Shown in pieces: positions 11,522-22,602 of a stretch of 64,000 bases of DNA. The DNA lies in NCBI GenBank assembly GCA_001939145.1, contig LSRX01000527.1, positions 205,112 through 269,111 of the forward strand, read 5' to 3'. This DNA comes from Symbiodinium microadriaticum. Taxonomy: Eukaryota > Sar > Dinophyceae > Suessiales > Symbiodiniaceae. The translations under genes were made by a program, and so were the position numbers. Under the pieces are notes generated by a model. It saw nothing but the letters and a program-made list of their open reading frames with translations, searched no databases and was not told the origin of the DNA. How positions within the stretch are numbered: position 1 is the first letter of the stretch; every line of letters begins with the position of its first letter.

Positions 11522-14500
11522 GGCCATGAGTGTACATATGAATGCGATAAGTACATACGCATGAACAGGCACGCATATGCATACATTCCCACGTTTAGAC
11601 ATACATGCACACATGCATGCACGTGCCTGTACACAGACGGCTTATGTGTTCGCATGATCATGGTACGCATACTTACTAATTGTGGTACAGTGTACACAGC
11701 ACACACTCGGCCACTTCCGAGCGAAATGACACAACACAAAGTAGTTCATACATCGTTCTCTTTTTCTACAACTTGGACTCCCCGATGTCTCTGGCGAAGT
11801 TCTGCCTGCCGTGTTCTGATTTGCTTTATGTTTTGAGTTGGCGCGGTGTCTCTGTGTTTCCACTTTAGCAGTATTACCTGCCTATGCAGGGCTTCACAAC
11901 ACTACACAACCATACAAGCAATCGCAGGACTGTAATTCCTGCAATCTGGGAACATGTATATACATATGATTTGTGTAGCACCGTAGCACATATTGTGTCA
12001 ACGGTGTCGACTGTCTGTATGTACACAATCAGTGAGTAGCGTGTTTGCATTTCACTTAAGTTTCTGTTGTAATGCAATATTATCTAGTTGCAACCTAGGA
12101 AGGGTTTCTCAGCGATACATAGCTACAATGGCACTACTGTATATGTAAGCGTGTGTGTGTGTGTGTGTGCAAGTACACATACACACCCACACATACCATA
12201 CATACATACATACATACATTGTTACATACAGTACATAAAAAAGGTCACATAAGCTAACCTCCAAGTAAAGAATGCAATTTGCCAGTAAACTGCTGTAATG
12301 TTGGAATTAGCATTAGCAATGTCGGATATTGGCAGAATCTAGCTTCTATTCTAAGGTGAACCTTTGCTTAATGATGGAATGTCAAGATAAGGCTCCCAGG
12401 AATCCTTCTGGTCCAGGCTGCTGTATAACTTCCATCCTTGCGTTATCATTGCTGTACACCCCGACGCTCTTCTCACAGCCTGGACCCTCGAACCATAAGT
12501 AGATACAGCACTTCTATAAGCAGCTCACGTGCCCCTGAACAAACCGTACCGTATGTTCGTAAACAGGGAAGGGCGTTAATATACAACTTGTCCACGAATC
12601 ATAAGCTCTTCCCACTTCAGATGCAGAAAACACCGTAAATACCAACGTTGTTCACAACATCGGCGCATGGTATGCGAAAAATACAACTCTCGACGCGTTC
12701 TTCCAAGGAGGGTAAACAAAGTGGTCAGGTTTGTGGGTTTTGGAAATGGTGCCAGCACGCGCTTATTTTTTGGTTTGCGGTGTGTCGTGATTGGGATCGG
12801 GGCTTGGGGGTTGGGATGTTACACAAAACACAAACGGAAACACAAAAGGAAAACGCAGAATCAGCGCCTAGAAATATNCCCCTCCCTCCCCCTCCACACT
12901 CAAGCAATCCCAATACTGTTGTTCGTTGTTCATAAGCACTAGCTCTGTTTACTGTTTACAAAAACAACGTCAGTGTTTCAAAACACATAAACACCAGCTC
13001 TGTTTATAAACACAGGCACTGTTTATAAACACATGCACTGTTTACAAACAATGTCAGTGTTTCAGAACAGCAAAGCATTGTATCGTTGTAACTATGAACT
13101 ATGTTGTGTCTACAGACTACAGTAACAACTTGCAACAGACAATACTAGCAGCCTGCAACATGTATGGGAGCATCACAACAGAACATCAAACTGAAGTTAA
13201 AATACCATGGCATCGAAACCTGCGTTCACAAACGCAGGCCGTAGCCCTTTCTGTAGGGTTTAGGGTTTAGGGTTACTTTATCCTGAGGTTAATACGTGCA
13301 CATGCTTTGTATGATCTTGTAGACTACGCCATAGCACTCGAGTTTAAGTGTTTCAACCTCGAGCTCGCCTAAAGCCCATGGCACAGAAGTATTAGAGTTG
13401 CCTTCTGGCCAGAAGCACTGTCTAGTGTAGCAGCCTCAACAATTACTAGTACTATTCAGCGTTCCAAGTATGTTAAAGTAATAGTGTGCCTCAAACCCCT
13501 TTCCTAGCTGTTTGTGGACCCTGTATTCGGATAAAGCCTGGAACCGGCGCAGGTGAACGAGCTTTCGCAGGACTTCAAGAAGTCGGTAACCAAGCCTTTG
13601 CTCACTGGTGAGGGTTCAGGGTTCAGGGCCTAGGGTTTAGGATTTCGGGAATTAGTGGCATGGTTCTTCCTTTAAGCTTTTATAGTGCTATCCGGGGAAT
13701 ATTTTCTGAAGCTATGCCTAGGAGTTCCCGAAGATGGTTGTAGTTGTAGCAAAAGACCTCAAGCCGCTATCGCCAGTGGCAGTGCGAGTTCACGCAGTTT
13801 ACACCATGATGAGCTACTTCCTCACTGCTGGAATGTACTTGCTGCTTTACTGTGGCTGTTTAAAGGTCTCCTTAGCAGTGGTATTGCTGTTTGTTTATTC
13901 GTTTCGTCATCCCTTGTACCCTTATGGAACCCGCGATTATGTTGATGACTGCGGACTGATGCTGTCCATTTTCACCGCCATCATCATCACCATCATCTCC
14001 CAAATTGCATATCTGTCACGAGAAGTCATGATAAACACTAACCCTTTTTCGTTGCAAGAAGCTGTATCATCCGAGCGAAGCGACTCGATAGGGCCTGGCC
14101 ACCGAGGTTGACAACATTCCAAGCAAATGTCGCAGAGAACTGAAAAGCGTCCGGGTTACAAGATTGAGGGTTCGTAGGTCTAAGAATTTTGGATGGCTTC
14201 AGGATTTGAAGTAAGTTAAATGCAGAGTAGGTCCTTACAACGGGGTTTAGGTGCGCACTGACAAGCTTTCCAACCATCTTGCACTGACAAGGGGTTAGGG
14301 CGGCCACAAGTTTGGCAAGTTTTAATAATTAAGTTTACCAAATTGGAGATTCCTCGTTTGTTTGGGGAGCGCACACAAGATTTTCGAAACAAGATCTTCC
14401 CTCCAGGGAGCAGGGGCGACGGACAGGAATCGTCGTAAATTTGCCGATTCTATTGCCTTTAACAGATATCGACTAGTTAACTATATAGAATAAAAATATA

Positions 14501-17500
14501 AAAGATATTAGTACAATCAATAGAAAATATATCATTCGTTTTGAATATATAAATTGATTAATAAACTTATGATTGAATTTAAGTAGTTCTTGTATTATTT
14601 TCTATATATATTATATATGAATTTCTAATTCTTTAGTATTTTTTTTTGAATTATTATTATTAATTCTTGTTTTCTATTTCGATTATAGGGTTTTTTATTA
14701 GGAGATAAATGTATTCTTATTATTTCTATTATATCGCTATCTATTAAGTCGTCTATTATTTGGGATGTTATTGTCGTTGCCGAAAATTTTGTTATTAAGG
14801 AATCTAGTAATGGTAAGTAATAGATTCGAATTTAAGATTTTTTCGGTAATTTCGATATTGAACGAAAGTATTTTAAATATATAGTTTGAGGTTTGGCGGG
14901 GTTTAGGATTTAATATTAATTCTAAATCTTAATTCTACACTAGGTTACGTTGGACTCCAAACCTTATAAATTTAGAATTAGAAAATTATATTTTTTTGAA
15001 TATAAATATATATCTTTCTTTATAAATAAATTCATTATTATATAGTTCTATTAATGCTAAATAGTTTTCTTTAATAAGAATTTTTTTTTCTCTATTGATT
15101 TTGGATGAATTCCGAAATTCTCGCCAAATTGTTGTAGGAGCCGAAAGTCCGTCCAAGCGAAGGAATAATAAACTTGCGCTTCTATTGTTTGCTTTCGGTA
15201 AAAATTTTAAATTCTAAATATTATATTTATTCTTATTTGATCTTGAAATTTTAAGTTCCGAGCCTTTAATAGCCTAAATATAACTATATCGTAATAATTT
15301 AGGATCTTGGTGGTCTTTTTTGGGGGAATAGTATTTAAGAAATTGGGTTTGGGGAGGGATAGGGGACTCTGAATTGCTTTTTTTTGCTTGGTTGTTATAG
15401 ATTCTAATATATGTTCGAATCCAGGGGTTGGATTTCTTATTCAATACTTTCTTATTTAATGCTGCCGTTATCTACGATTCTTGGCACTGAGATTAAATAA
15501 TTAAAAGAATAATATAAATAATTATGAAAGAATTATTGATAATAAAATCAATTCTATTGTTCTATTTGGCATATTCAATGTGCAGAAGATTTATTTTCTA
15601 TAGTATATATTTATCATATTCAAGTTTGAATTATTTCAATTAAGAAATTTTCCGGATCAATAGATCCGAAGATTTAGGTAATTTTTTTATTAGATATATG
15701 AAGAATTCTCTATGAAAGATATGATTTTTTAATGATATGAAAAATATTTTCTTTTAAATGAATTAATTGAAAATGATATTCTTATCTTTATTTGCTCTAA
15801 TTAAATAAAATTCTCTCTTCTGTATCTTAAGATCATTGAAATTTTTGATTTATTTTCTTGATGACTGAATATATTTAAAAATATTTGAATATTTTAGTAT
15901 CCACCTCGGAGGGATAAAGTATTTTTTTGTGACTCAGATTTTTTCTCTGAAAATGAATAAAGATAATTAGAAAAATTTGTTGGCTTTCTATTAAAATTAA
16001 GCACTAAATTTCCTCTCCTTGTCCCTTTTAATTAAATAGAAATAAAACTAAGCACTAAATTTCCTCTCCTTGTCCCTTTTAATTAAATAGAAAGATAGAT
16101 AGCTATATATATATATGAAAAATTTATATATATTCATATTTAAAAGATAAATTTTTTTTGCAGAAATTATTTCTTAATATATCTTGAAATTATTTCTAAA
16201 AAGAATTTTTTGAAAATATTAATGGCGATATTTAATAAGAAAATATTTAATATTTATTCAAATTAAATTAGCGACGATAATTTCGCCGCCATATTTATTT
16301 GAACTCATTATTCAATCAAAAAAAATATATTCTAATTAATTTTTGTTGTCTTTTATTTATATCTTGAGATTTCTAAGAGAATTTCTAAATCAATTATCTT
16401 GCGATATATATCTTCGAAGATAGGCTTTAGATTATATTTCTTAGATTAATATCTTTTTTATTATAAATTTCGATATCTTTTAGTCTTATTAAATCAGAGA
16501 TCTTAAGTTCTTTTAAACCTTGGGAATCTCTAAAGCTGAAATCTTCTAATCTTAAAGAAATTAGAAATCTTCTTATTTTTAAATTTTTTTCTTTATAAAA
16601 TAATTTAAATTTAAGATTTTATCCATAGATTTAGCTATATTCTAAGTTTAAAAATTTTATCTTTGCTTATTTCTAGATAGAATAATCAAACCAAAAAATA
16701 TATATATAATATTTTTCATATTGTTATACCAAAAATATTTTCAATATCATATTTTCAGAAATAATTTCCAAATATATAAGAAAATAATTTCCGAAAAAAT
16801 TATTATATCATATTAATATACGAATATATAACGAATATACGTATATTCATATATATAGTCATATATTCGGACTCTAAAAGAAAAATCATGCCCCACAAAT
16901 TTCTTACCAAGCTCGAAATAATCTAACTACCGAGATATCTTAATAAAAGAGGAAAATTTTCGTATAAGAATCTCATAACCGAAGAATATTATTCAACTAC
17001 TCTAAAACTCCAAAATTATTTCATTTATTTTATCCCCTCTTTCTCCTTTTTCTATTCCATTCTCAAAATTCTACTATCTATTCAATATAAGAAAAAACGA
17101 TAAAAAAAAAGAAATATCAAAAGCAAAATAACCACCCTATTAAAACACGAATACGTCCGATAACGCTTTTATAATCCTTCAACTTAAATATACGACATCA
17201 TACGAGTCTCAACATATCTAACACGAAAGTAACGATTTTCCTAATGCCACTTTCGGTAATAAATAACAGAGCACCCTTCTCATTTTAATATCAATCTAAA
17301 TAAGAGAATAGACAAACGAGTTTAGAACACAACCCTTATATCTAACCTAGTCTCCTTCATTTAACTTCTAATCTTGCTATTTTATATTTATTCAAACCGA
17401 ATCAATTAATATCGCTGGAATACGATCAAATTATGACTTCATAATTTATTCCCACAGATGAAATATTTCAAAAGTTTCTATATCGATAATGTAAAATGAT

Positions 17501-18694
17501 ATTCAAACTTTTTCATTGTGAATATCAGACTGAAATTACGAGCCCCTCTTTTGTTAAAGATGAAATCATTATCTAATCTCGTTGCATATCTGTTATCAAT
17601 GAAGGAGGGCTCTATTTCTTTTGTTGCCGTACATATATGTGATCTAAGATATGGACGTTTCCTTCTACGGCTGCACCAAGAACTCATGCCATTTTTCTCG
17701 CGATCCGTCTCACATGGACTGGACGGCCATCTAAAGTGCTAGACGAACGAGCGAAACCTCGACCTCTCCGCCACAAACCCCACACCTTGATCCCAACACC
17801 TTCTTTAAACCCAAGAAGACCCAGGCTTTGGGTAAAACTCCCGCACGGAACAACAAGCTTTCTCTGAAACCCAAAAATCCCAAATCCTACATCCTAATGT
17901 CCTAATCTTGGCTCTTCATGCCAGCGGCTGTCGACCGCAGGTCTGGTCCAAGCTGCCGCGCGGGTTTGGCCCTTTGGGACCCACCTGGGTTCCTGAAGAG
18001 CTGAAATGGGAGTTCTAGCGTTTATGGTTGCCAGCACTTGGGGGGCACGCATTCCCATACACTAGAGGAGCGAGGTCTTGGGGTATTCTCGTTTCAGTGC
18101 ACAGGGATATAGGCTTGAGGCTTCTATTGCGGAGCTTTGAGCTTTGAGAAAGGCAAAGTTTTCATCCGAGAGACTACTTTTGCTCCTGGAACAATGAACT
18201 TTTGGAGAAACTACAGGACCAGATTTTCATGGCAAAAACTAGCCCGGAAAATTAAGGTCTTTTCCCGCTGAAGTCCCTGAGCTTTAGCAGCCAAGGTCTT
18301 GAGTCGATGTACGGATCTCCCACACCTCGTTTTGAGGAATAAAATTTCCTAGCTGTATTACAATTGAAAGCATCTTGCAGGATACAGGGGTCTTAGTATA
18401 CACACGTGAATATTTAAGTCCTGGGGCTCAGGGATTTTGTGTTGTTGCGGTGAGAGGGTTGGAAAACTTTCGGATGGCGATCACTTCGTTTTTCGAGTTG
18501 GTTTACGTTTCAATGACCTACAGGTCGCTAGTTGCAAAATCACAGCCTGCTTATGTGTACATGTTGAATGTCGTGTATGCTAGTCTAGTAGGCCGTGGAT
18601 CCTTCGTCCGCCTTTTGTTGACTGCTACCACGACTACTCCGACTACTGCACCCACTGTTGCTGCTGCTGCTGCGAACATGACCATCACTACTAG

Positions 18695-18752
<58 letters not shown>

Positions 18753-19066
18753 GCTACTGCTACTACTACTACTACTCCTGCTACTACTTGTTCCTATCGT
18801 ACTCCTCTCTTAGAACTCATGGTCTCTGCTCGTCTATCTTTCTGCGTGCTCGTGCCACTGTCGATACTTGCCCATTTGAGCCTGTTTCTGTGTCTGAACA
18901 TCTAGCCCTAAACCCTAAACCCTAGCGTACCTGAAAGCTTGTAAGTGCCAGAGAGCTACCTCTAAGCAGCCGAACCCAGGGCCTACCTTGGCACTCAGAT
19001 GTCCGCGAAGTTGATCTCCTCCTGGACCTGAGGAAGCTGACAACTAAGGATGCAGCGACCCTTTAG
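7866..19066 (+). CDS. Gene A: multi-exon helix-rich protein, 3' part with stop codon
   Basis: Predicted exons: 7866-7900, 9311-9418, 9712-9737, 10022-10076, 11064-11120, 13553-13607, 17941-17988 and 18999-19066 (stop TAG at 19064). Each intron begins GT and ends AG, and every junction keeps frame, including a 26-bp microexon and split codons at 9737/10022, 13607/17941 and 17988/18999. The protein reads LAIAPEALLAM, VAASLVNMATFARRRPQG, ALLHDAP, then PPERLANLTKAT, APRLLEYLSKLRDLTGKAG, VNELSQDFKKSVTKPLLTG, LVQAAARVWPFGTHLD and VREVDLLLDLRKLTTKDAATL. It looks like a series of amphipathic helices. I recognise no named domain; the style recalls alpha-helical repeat proteins of organelles. Introns carry telomere-like blocks, an AT-rich island and a duplicated copy of exon 11064. 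The first exon is not found; the exons at 1189 and 5254 may belong. The weakest junctions are 7866-9311 and the donor at 11121. Confidence 0.5.
8802..8905. mobile_element. Two partial family 2 element ends
   Basis: GGGGCCTAAGAATTAGAATAGGG at 8802 and GGGCCTTGAAAATTGGAATAGG near 8869 both match the left end of family 2. The DNA between them repeats an AAGGGTTCTATAAGGGG phrase. This looks like fragments rather than a complete element. It lies in a predicted gene A intron. Confidence 0.4.
10490..10533. repeat. GGCA/GGTA microsatellite
   Basis: Repeats of GGCA then GGTA (AGGCAGGCAGGCAGACAGGTAGGTAGGTAG), inside a predicted gene A intron. Confidence 0.85.
11056..11431. repeat. 188-bp tandem duplication including a coding exon
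   Basis: Positions 11056-11243 and 11244-11431 are direct copies with period 188. The only difference I see is T at 11166 against A at 11354. Each copy contains a TTCAG acceptor, the 57-bp exon of gene A (11064-11120; second copy 11252-11308), the GTTGAG donor, a TTAGGG stub and ACACTATGCTACACACGTATGC. The exon is 19 whole codons, so using either copy or both keeps the frame. Confidence 0.9.
11432..11521. repeat. Compound (ATGT)n(TA)n(GA)n microsatellite
   Basis: About ten GTAT units, then about sixteen TA units, then about eight GA units directly follow the 188-bp duplication. Tyrosine/isoleucine-rich open frames here are repeat translations, not genes. Confidence 0.95.
12141..12225. repeat. 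GT/CA and ACAT microsatellites
   Basis: A (GT)n run at 12150-12169 is followed by a (CATA)n run around 12193-12220, all in gene A intron DNA. Confidence 0.85.
12935..13070. repeat. Short minisatellite with TGTTTATAAACA palindromes
   Basis: Diverged units of about 20-40 bases share the core CTCTGTTTATAAACACAGGC / CACTGTTTACAAAC. The core contains a perfect palindrome TGTTTATAAACA, so each unit is both a direct repeat and a potential small hairpin. It lies in a predicted intron of gene A; no coding. Confidence 0.75.
13608..14449. other. Left part of long gene A intron
   Basis: A plus-strand frame of 125 codons (13734-14111) has two hydrophobic stretches (around SYFLTAGMYLLLYCG and LSIFTAIIITIISQIAYL). 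It could be a small membrane protein or nested exon, but there is no matching splice phase with gene A and no recognisable family, so it is kept as an unresolved frame only. Confidence 0.25.
14450..17560. other. 3.1-kb AT-rich island inside a gene A intron
   Basis: Composition drops sharply to about one quarter G+C by hand count of sample lines, against roughly half outside. It contains no telomere-like array, no long open frame and no rRNA or tRNA that I can recognise. The plus strand is T/G-rich on the left (to about 16 kb) and A/C-rich on the right (from about 16.85 kb), so strand skew flips inside the island. CG dinucleotides remain common. Candidates are a low-GC centromere-like or boundary region, or an organelle-DNA insertion. 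I could not recognise any plastid or mitochondrial gene. Confidence 0.8.
15998..16093. repeat. 51-bp tandem duplication in the AT-rich island
   Basis: A 45-base segment starting TAAGCACTAAATTTCCTCTC occurs at 15998-16042 and 16049-16093 with no visible mismatch, period 51. Confidence 0.9.
18690..18780. repeat. (ACT)n trinucleotide microsatellite
   Basis: About twenty ACT units with GCT interruptions. A 176-codon plus-strand frame (18375-18905) runs through it as a threonine tract, but it overlaps gene A's intron and ends directly against a CCCTAAA array. I treat it as a repeat-driven open frame. Confidence 0.9.
18906..18924 (-). repeat. Short CCCTAAA block in last gene A intron
   Basis: Two and a half perfect units, about 75 bases upstream of the acceptor of gene A's final exon. 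Confidence 0.85.
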
Positions 19067-21119
19067 CGTGCGGAAGGGCTTTGATCTTGCTTGAAGGTTA
19101 GGGGTTGAAGCTTTCCCTCAACAACTCAGCCTTAAAATCCGGAGATATTGGACCTGCGGATCTGAAAAACTTTAACCTTAATGGGCCATGGGAAGCTCCG
19201 CAGTGCTCATGGTTGAGGCATTTATCCTTTGGGGCCTGAGCTATAAGCCCGAAACACTGCATCCGAAAAGCTGGACGACGACTACCACTTCTACGACTGC
19301 TACTACCTCCACTGCTACAACACCTAAATCCATGGCATCGCTCTGAACAATCCCTGATGCGCCACTCCCTAAGCCTTAGAGCCCGTTGCAACAAGAACTT
19401 CAAAGCCATATGGACTTCGGGGCGTAATTGCAAAGGCCCAAAGATGTGCTTAATCAATGCCCTTTTCGTGTATTCAGGGCCCCTAGATTCCCTAGTTGAC
19501 TCTCTCTAAAACCTCGTAAAACCCTTTACAATCCAGAAGAACCCTTACACACAACCCTATTTTTGATACCACAAGGCCCTAGAGCCTGCAGAACCCTAAA
19601 CTCTTTTCCCCGGAGAGCCCTCGGCCCCCTGAGGCCTTCGTCAGGTCTACATCCGAATCACCAGAATCGTCCTGATGCAGCAGAAACAAGACCCTATAAC
19701 CCACAAACCCTAAAACGACGAAGGGGAATCTAATGAGGTTAGGTTTAAAGATCTGGGAGCAAGGATTACGGCACTTTCCCGCTGAGGCATGGAATTTAGG
19801 GTTCGCAGTTTGGCTTTGGGCATAAAGTTGCTTGGCCTGACGGTCGTCTCTTAGGTCATAAGATTTGCAGCATGGCGACGCTTAGCGCATATGTTGGTTT
19901 TACACTGAGTATTCGTCCCGGTTTGGTGTTCCAGGCTGGTCGTCGTCGTCGTCGTCGTCGTCGTCGTAGTAGTAGTAGTAGTAGCAGTAGTAGTAGCAGC
20001 AGCAGCAGCAGTGGCAGTAGTGGTAGTGTGTAATGGGAGGATGCGGAATGGTATCACCCGTATTGCTCGCAGTTGTAACATAGTATTATGTGTAGTCGTT
20101 GTCGTACTAGTTACTAGTTTCCTCAGACACGATCCATTATAGCTACAGTGGCTGCTGTTGTTGTTCTAGCATTAGGAATCTTGTAACCGTTGCAGTTGCC
20201 ACAGATGTTGTGACGAATCGTAACTGTAATGCCTACTTGAATTTGTCACCTTAGTGTGAAGTTCCCTTCGAAGGCTTGTTAAAGACTTTGATGGAGATCT
20301 CGAACAACAATAAGCAAGCCCGACAACCCACAACGCCTAAACTCTTCACATCGAATGTTCTAGGGGCCTGATTAAATAGACTCGGTCTTTCCTTGGCTCG
20401 GTGTGCTGTACACGCGGCAAGGAAACCTAATGACTAGTAATACCTAGCCATTTAGACTCCTACATTCACAACATCGCTAAAGAAAGCAAGAAGCCCGATT
20501 CTTGCAAGTTACTTGGCACCACCTTCTTTTTTGGAAACCCTAAACCCTAAACCTTAAATCACCCTAACTCCTAAACCCTAAACCCTAAAACCAAAAAAAA
20601 AAAACAGGTCACTTCGGCCTTGTCCTCGGCTTCGGGCTCCTGGCATCAGGGAAACTGCGGGCGTCCCATAAAGCAGCCTGAACCATTAGAAACACTATTT
20701 TCCGCGTGATTCTGCAGTAGTTGTTAATAAAGAGAAAGGATACAACAATGCCCGGATCTAGTTATTAAGGTTGTGTACTCTGGGGTTCTTAGTAAGCAGC
20801 TTAACTTAAGTTACCACCACAGGGATCTACAGTAAGCAAGATGACTTCCTTATTATAATAACTTAAACTATTTCCCGAACACGAACCCCGGAAACGAGAT
20901 TCCACAGTGCGGTGAGCGTGAGCAAAACAGGCTATTGATTTGTGGCCAGGGTTATATGCATACCCGCAGCCAGTCACCGCTATTCAGCCATGGAGGTTTC
21001 CCTACTTACCGACTTATCTCGAAACCAATCCTTGCAATTCTAGTAGGGCTTATATAAATAACACCCTCGAAGTCACCCTTTTCACTGAGTTTTTTGGTGA
21101 AAAGTACATGGAACACGCA
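19067..21119. other. Spacer downstream of gene A
   Basis: No confident gene. It contains a minus-strand frame of 119 codons (19098-19457) without family resemblance, a CCCTAAA block (20535-20592), and a possible minus-strand exon at about 20618-20645 (EPEAEDKAE between an AG and a GTGACC) that is too short to call. Confidence 0.45.
19937..20022. repeat. (GTC)n(GTA)n(GCA)n trinucleotide microsatellite
   Basis: Eight GTC units pass into GTA then GCA units. Its minus-strand translation is a threonine/alanine run and is not evidence for a gene. Confidence 0.9.
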
Positions 21120-21615
21120 GGCCTTCGGGTCCCTGGTTGCGAGGCGGCTCCGACCCTGGAGGTGCAGGAGTCCGCGCTGTGCTCCCGGGCCTACCAGAAC
21201 TGGCCGGCAGCAGTCCTGTCCCAGGACTGCTAAGCACAATAGCAGATGTTGGATATTTGGCCGGTCAGGCGGCCGAACGTCTTCCTAAGAAACATCACTG
21301 GGCGGAGGCCCGTCAAAGTCTTCAACTGGATGCGCACCCCGGCTGCAGTGATTGAAGATCGCCTTCAGATTTGCAGCCGCCTTGAGCTTGGCCCAGAACT
21401 GCCACGGTGTTGCGCTCTCGCAGCCGAAAGGAGGAAGGGAACATCTCGCTCGGGTGCTTGGCGGTCTTAGAGACCTTGATGCGCAGCAGAGAGCGGACCG
21501 TCTTGACTCTCTGGGGCATCAGTTCCTCGAGCGCATCAAGGAGGGCTCCAGTCACTGTGATGCTGCTCATCCTGCCCAAAATCATGCCTGCAAGGCACCG
21601 TGCAGGCATCTTCAC
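21120..21615. other. GC-richer segment open in several frames
   Basis: Open frames overlap on both strands. The most protein-like are plus 21137-21355 (includes GLLSTIADVGYLAGQAAERL), plus 21352-21621 (includes LARVLGGLRDLDAQQRADRL) and minus 21615-21322 (includes TVTGALLDALEELMPQRVKT). They cannot all be real. The base composition suggests a coding exon or a retired gene. I could not settle the strand and recognise no family. Confidence 0.35.
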
Positions 21616-22065
21616 ATCTGACTTAAGGTTTGGGGTGCATCAAGTTGGAACACTTCTCAGGGCCCCGACTAGAGGAGCTCATCGTAGCAGCAATAGCAAG
21701 CTTCATCACCATCATCATCATCGTCATCATCGCCAATACCACCATGATCAGCAATAATACCCACATCACAAGAACTGGTCGCAGTAAGGGCTCAGACAAG
21801 GGAAGAGTCCACAGCTGCGACAAGTAAAAAGTTGGCTGAATGGAAGCCCTGCCTTCTTCTAACAACCTTCATACCTGAAAGATTGCAGGTCTTTCCTTCC
21901 TCAATCTCTTGGGGTTTAGACTGTAAGGATCCAAGCTTTTGTGGAAGCCTCTGAAACCGTGCAGGAACGTTGTGGGCCTAGGCATCCGGATGTCTGTGGT
22001 CCCTGAAGGCTTCAATCATTTCAACCCTTAGCCCTCTTATAAGCCTGGTCCGAAACCCTGGAACC

Positions 22066-22135
22066 AACCCTAAGCCTAAACCCTAAACCCTATACCCTAA
22101 ACCCTAGACCCTAAGCCCTAAAACCTAAACCCTGA
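22066..22135 (-). repeat. Interstitial CCCTAAA array
   Basis: Degenerate units with CCCTATA and CCCTAGA variants, just left of the assembly gap. Confidence 0.8.
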
Positions 22136-22188
22136 GCAGCATTACTCATTGACCCTAAACCCTAAACTCTGAAACCCCCCAACCCCAT

Positions 22189-22602
22189 NNNNNNNNNNNN
22201 NNNNNNNNNNNNNNNNNNNNNNNNNNNNNNNNNNNNNNNNNNNNNNNNNNNNNNNNNNNNNNNNNNNNNNNNNNNNNNNNNNNNNNNNNNNNNNNNNNNN
22301 NNNNNNNNNNNNNNNNNNNNNNNNNNNNNNNNNNNNNNNNNNNNNNNNNNNNNNNNNNNNNNNNNNNNNNNNNNNNNNNNNNNNNNNNNNNNNNNNNNNN
22401 NNNNNNNNNNNNNNNNNNNNNNNNNNNNNNNNNNNNNNNNNNNNNNNNNNNNNNNNNNNNNNNNNNNNNNNNNNNNNNNNNNNNNNNNNNNNNNNNNNNN
22501 NNNNNNNNNNNNNNNNNNNNNNNNNNNNNNNNNNNNNNNNNNNNNNNNNNNNNNNNNNNNNNNNNNNNNNNNNNNNNNNNNNNNNNNNNNNNNNNNNNNN
22601 NN
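22189..22602. other. Assembly gap (414 N)
   Basis: A run of N flanked on the left by degenerate CCCTAAA and on the right by a GGGCTGCT microsatellite. Repeats on both flanks probably explain the gap. Apparent frames crossing it are artefacts. Confidence 0.99.

Noticed and set aside
11336..11836. Tyrosine/isoleucine/histidine-rich proteins around 11.4 kb, and similar frames at 37.2-38.0 and 42.6-43.1 kb
   Set aside because: All are translations of TA and ATGT microsatellites in both directions.
14450..17560. Organelle gene cluster in the AT-rich island
   Set aside because: No recognisable ribosomal RNA, tRNA or organelle protein in any frame; short frames of up to about 60 codons only, as expected by chance.
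18375..18905. 176-codon gene with a threonine tract
   Set aside because: The frame is carried by an (ACT)n microsatellite, overlaps the last intron of gene A and ends directly at a CCCTAAA array.
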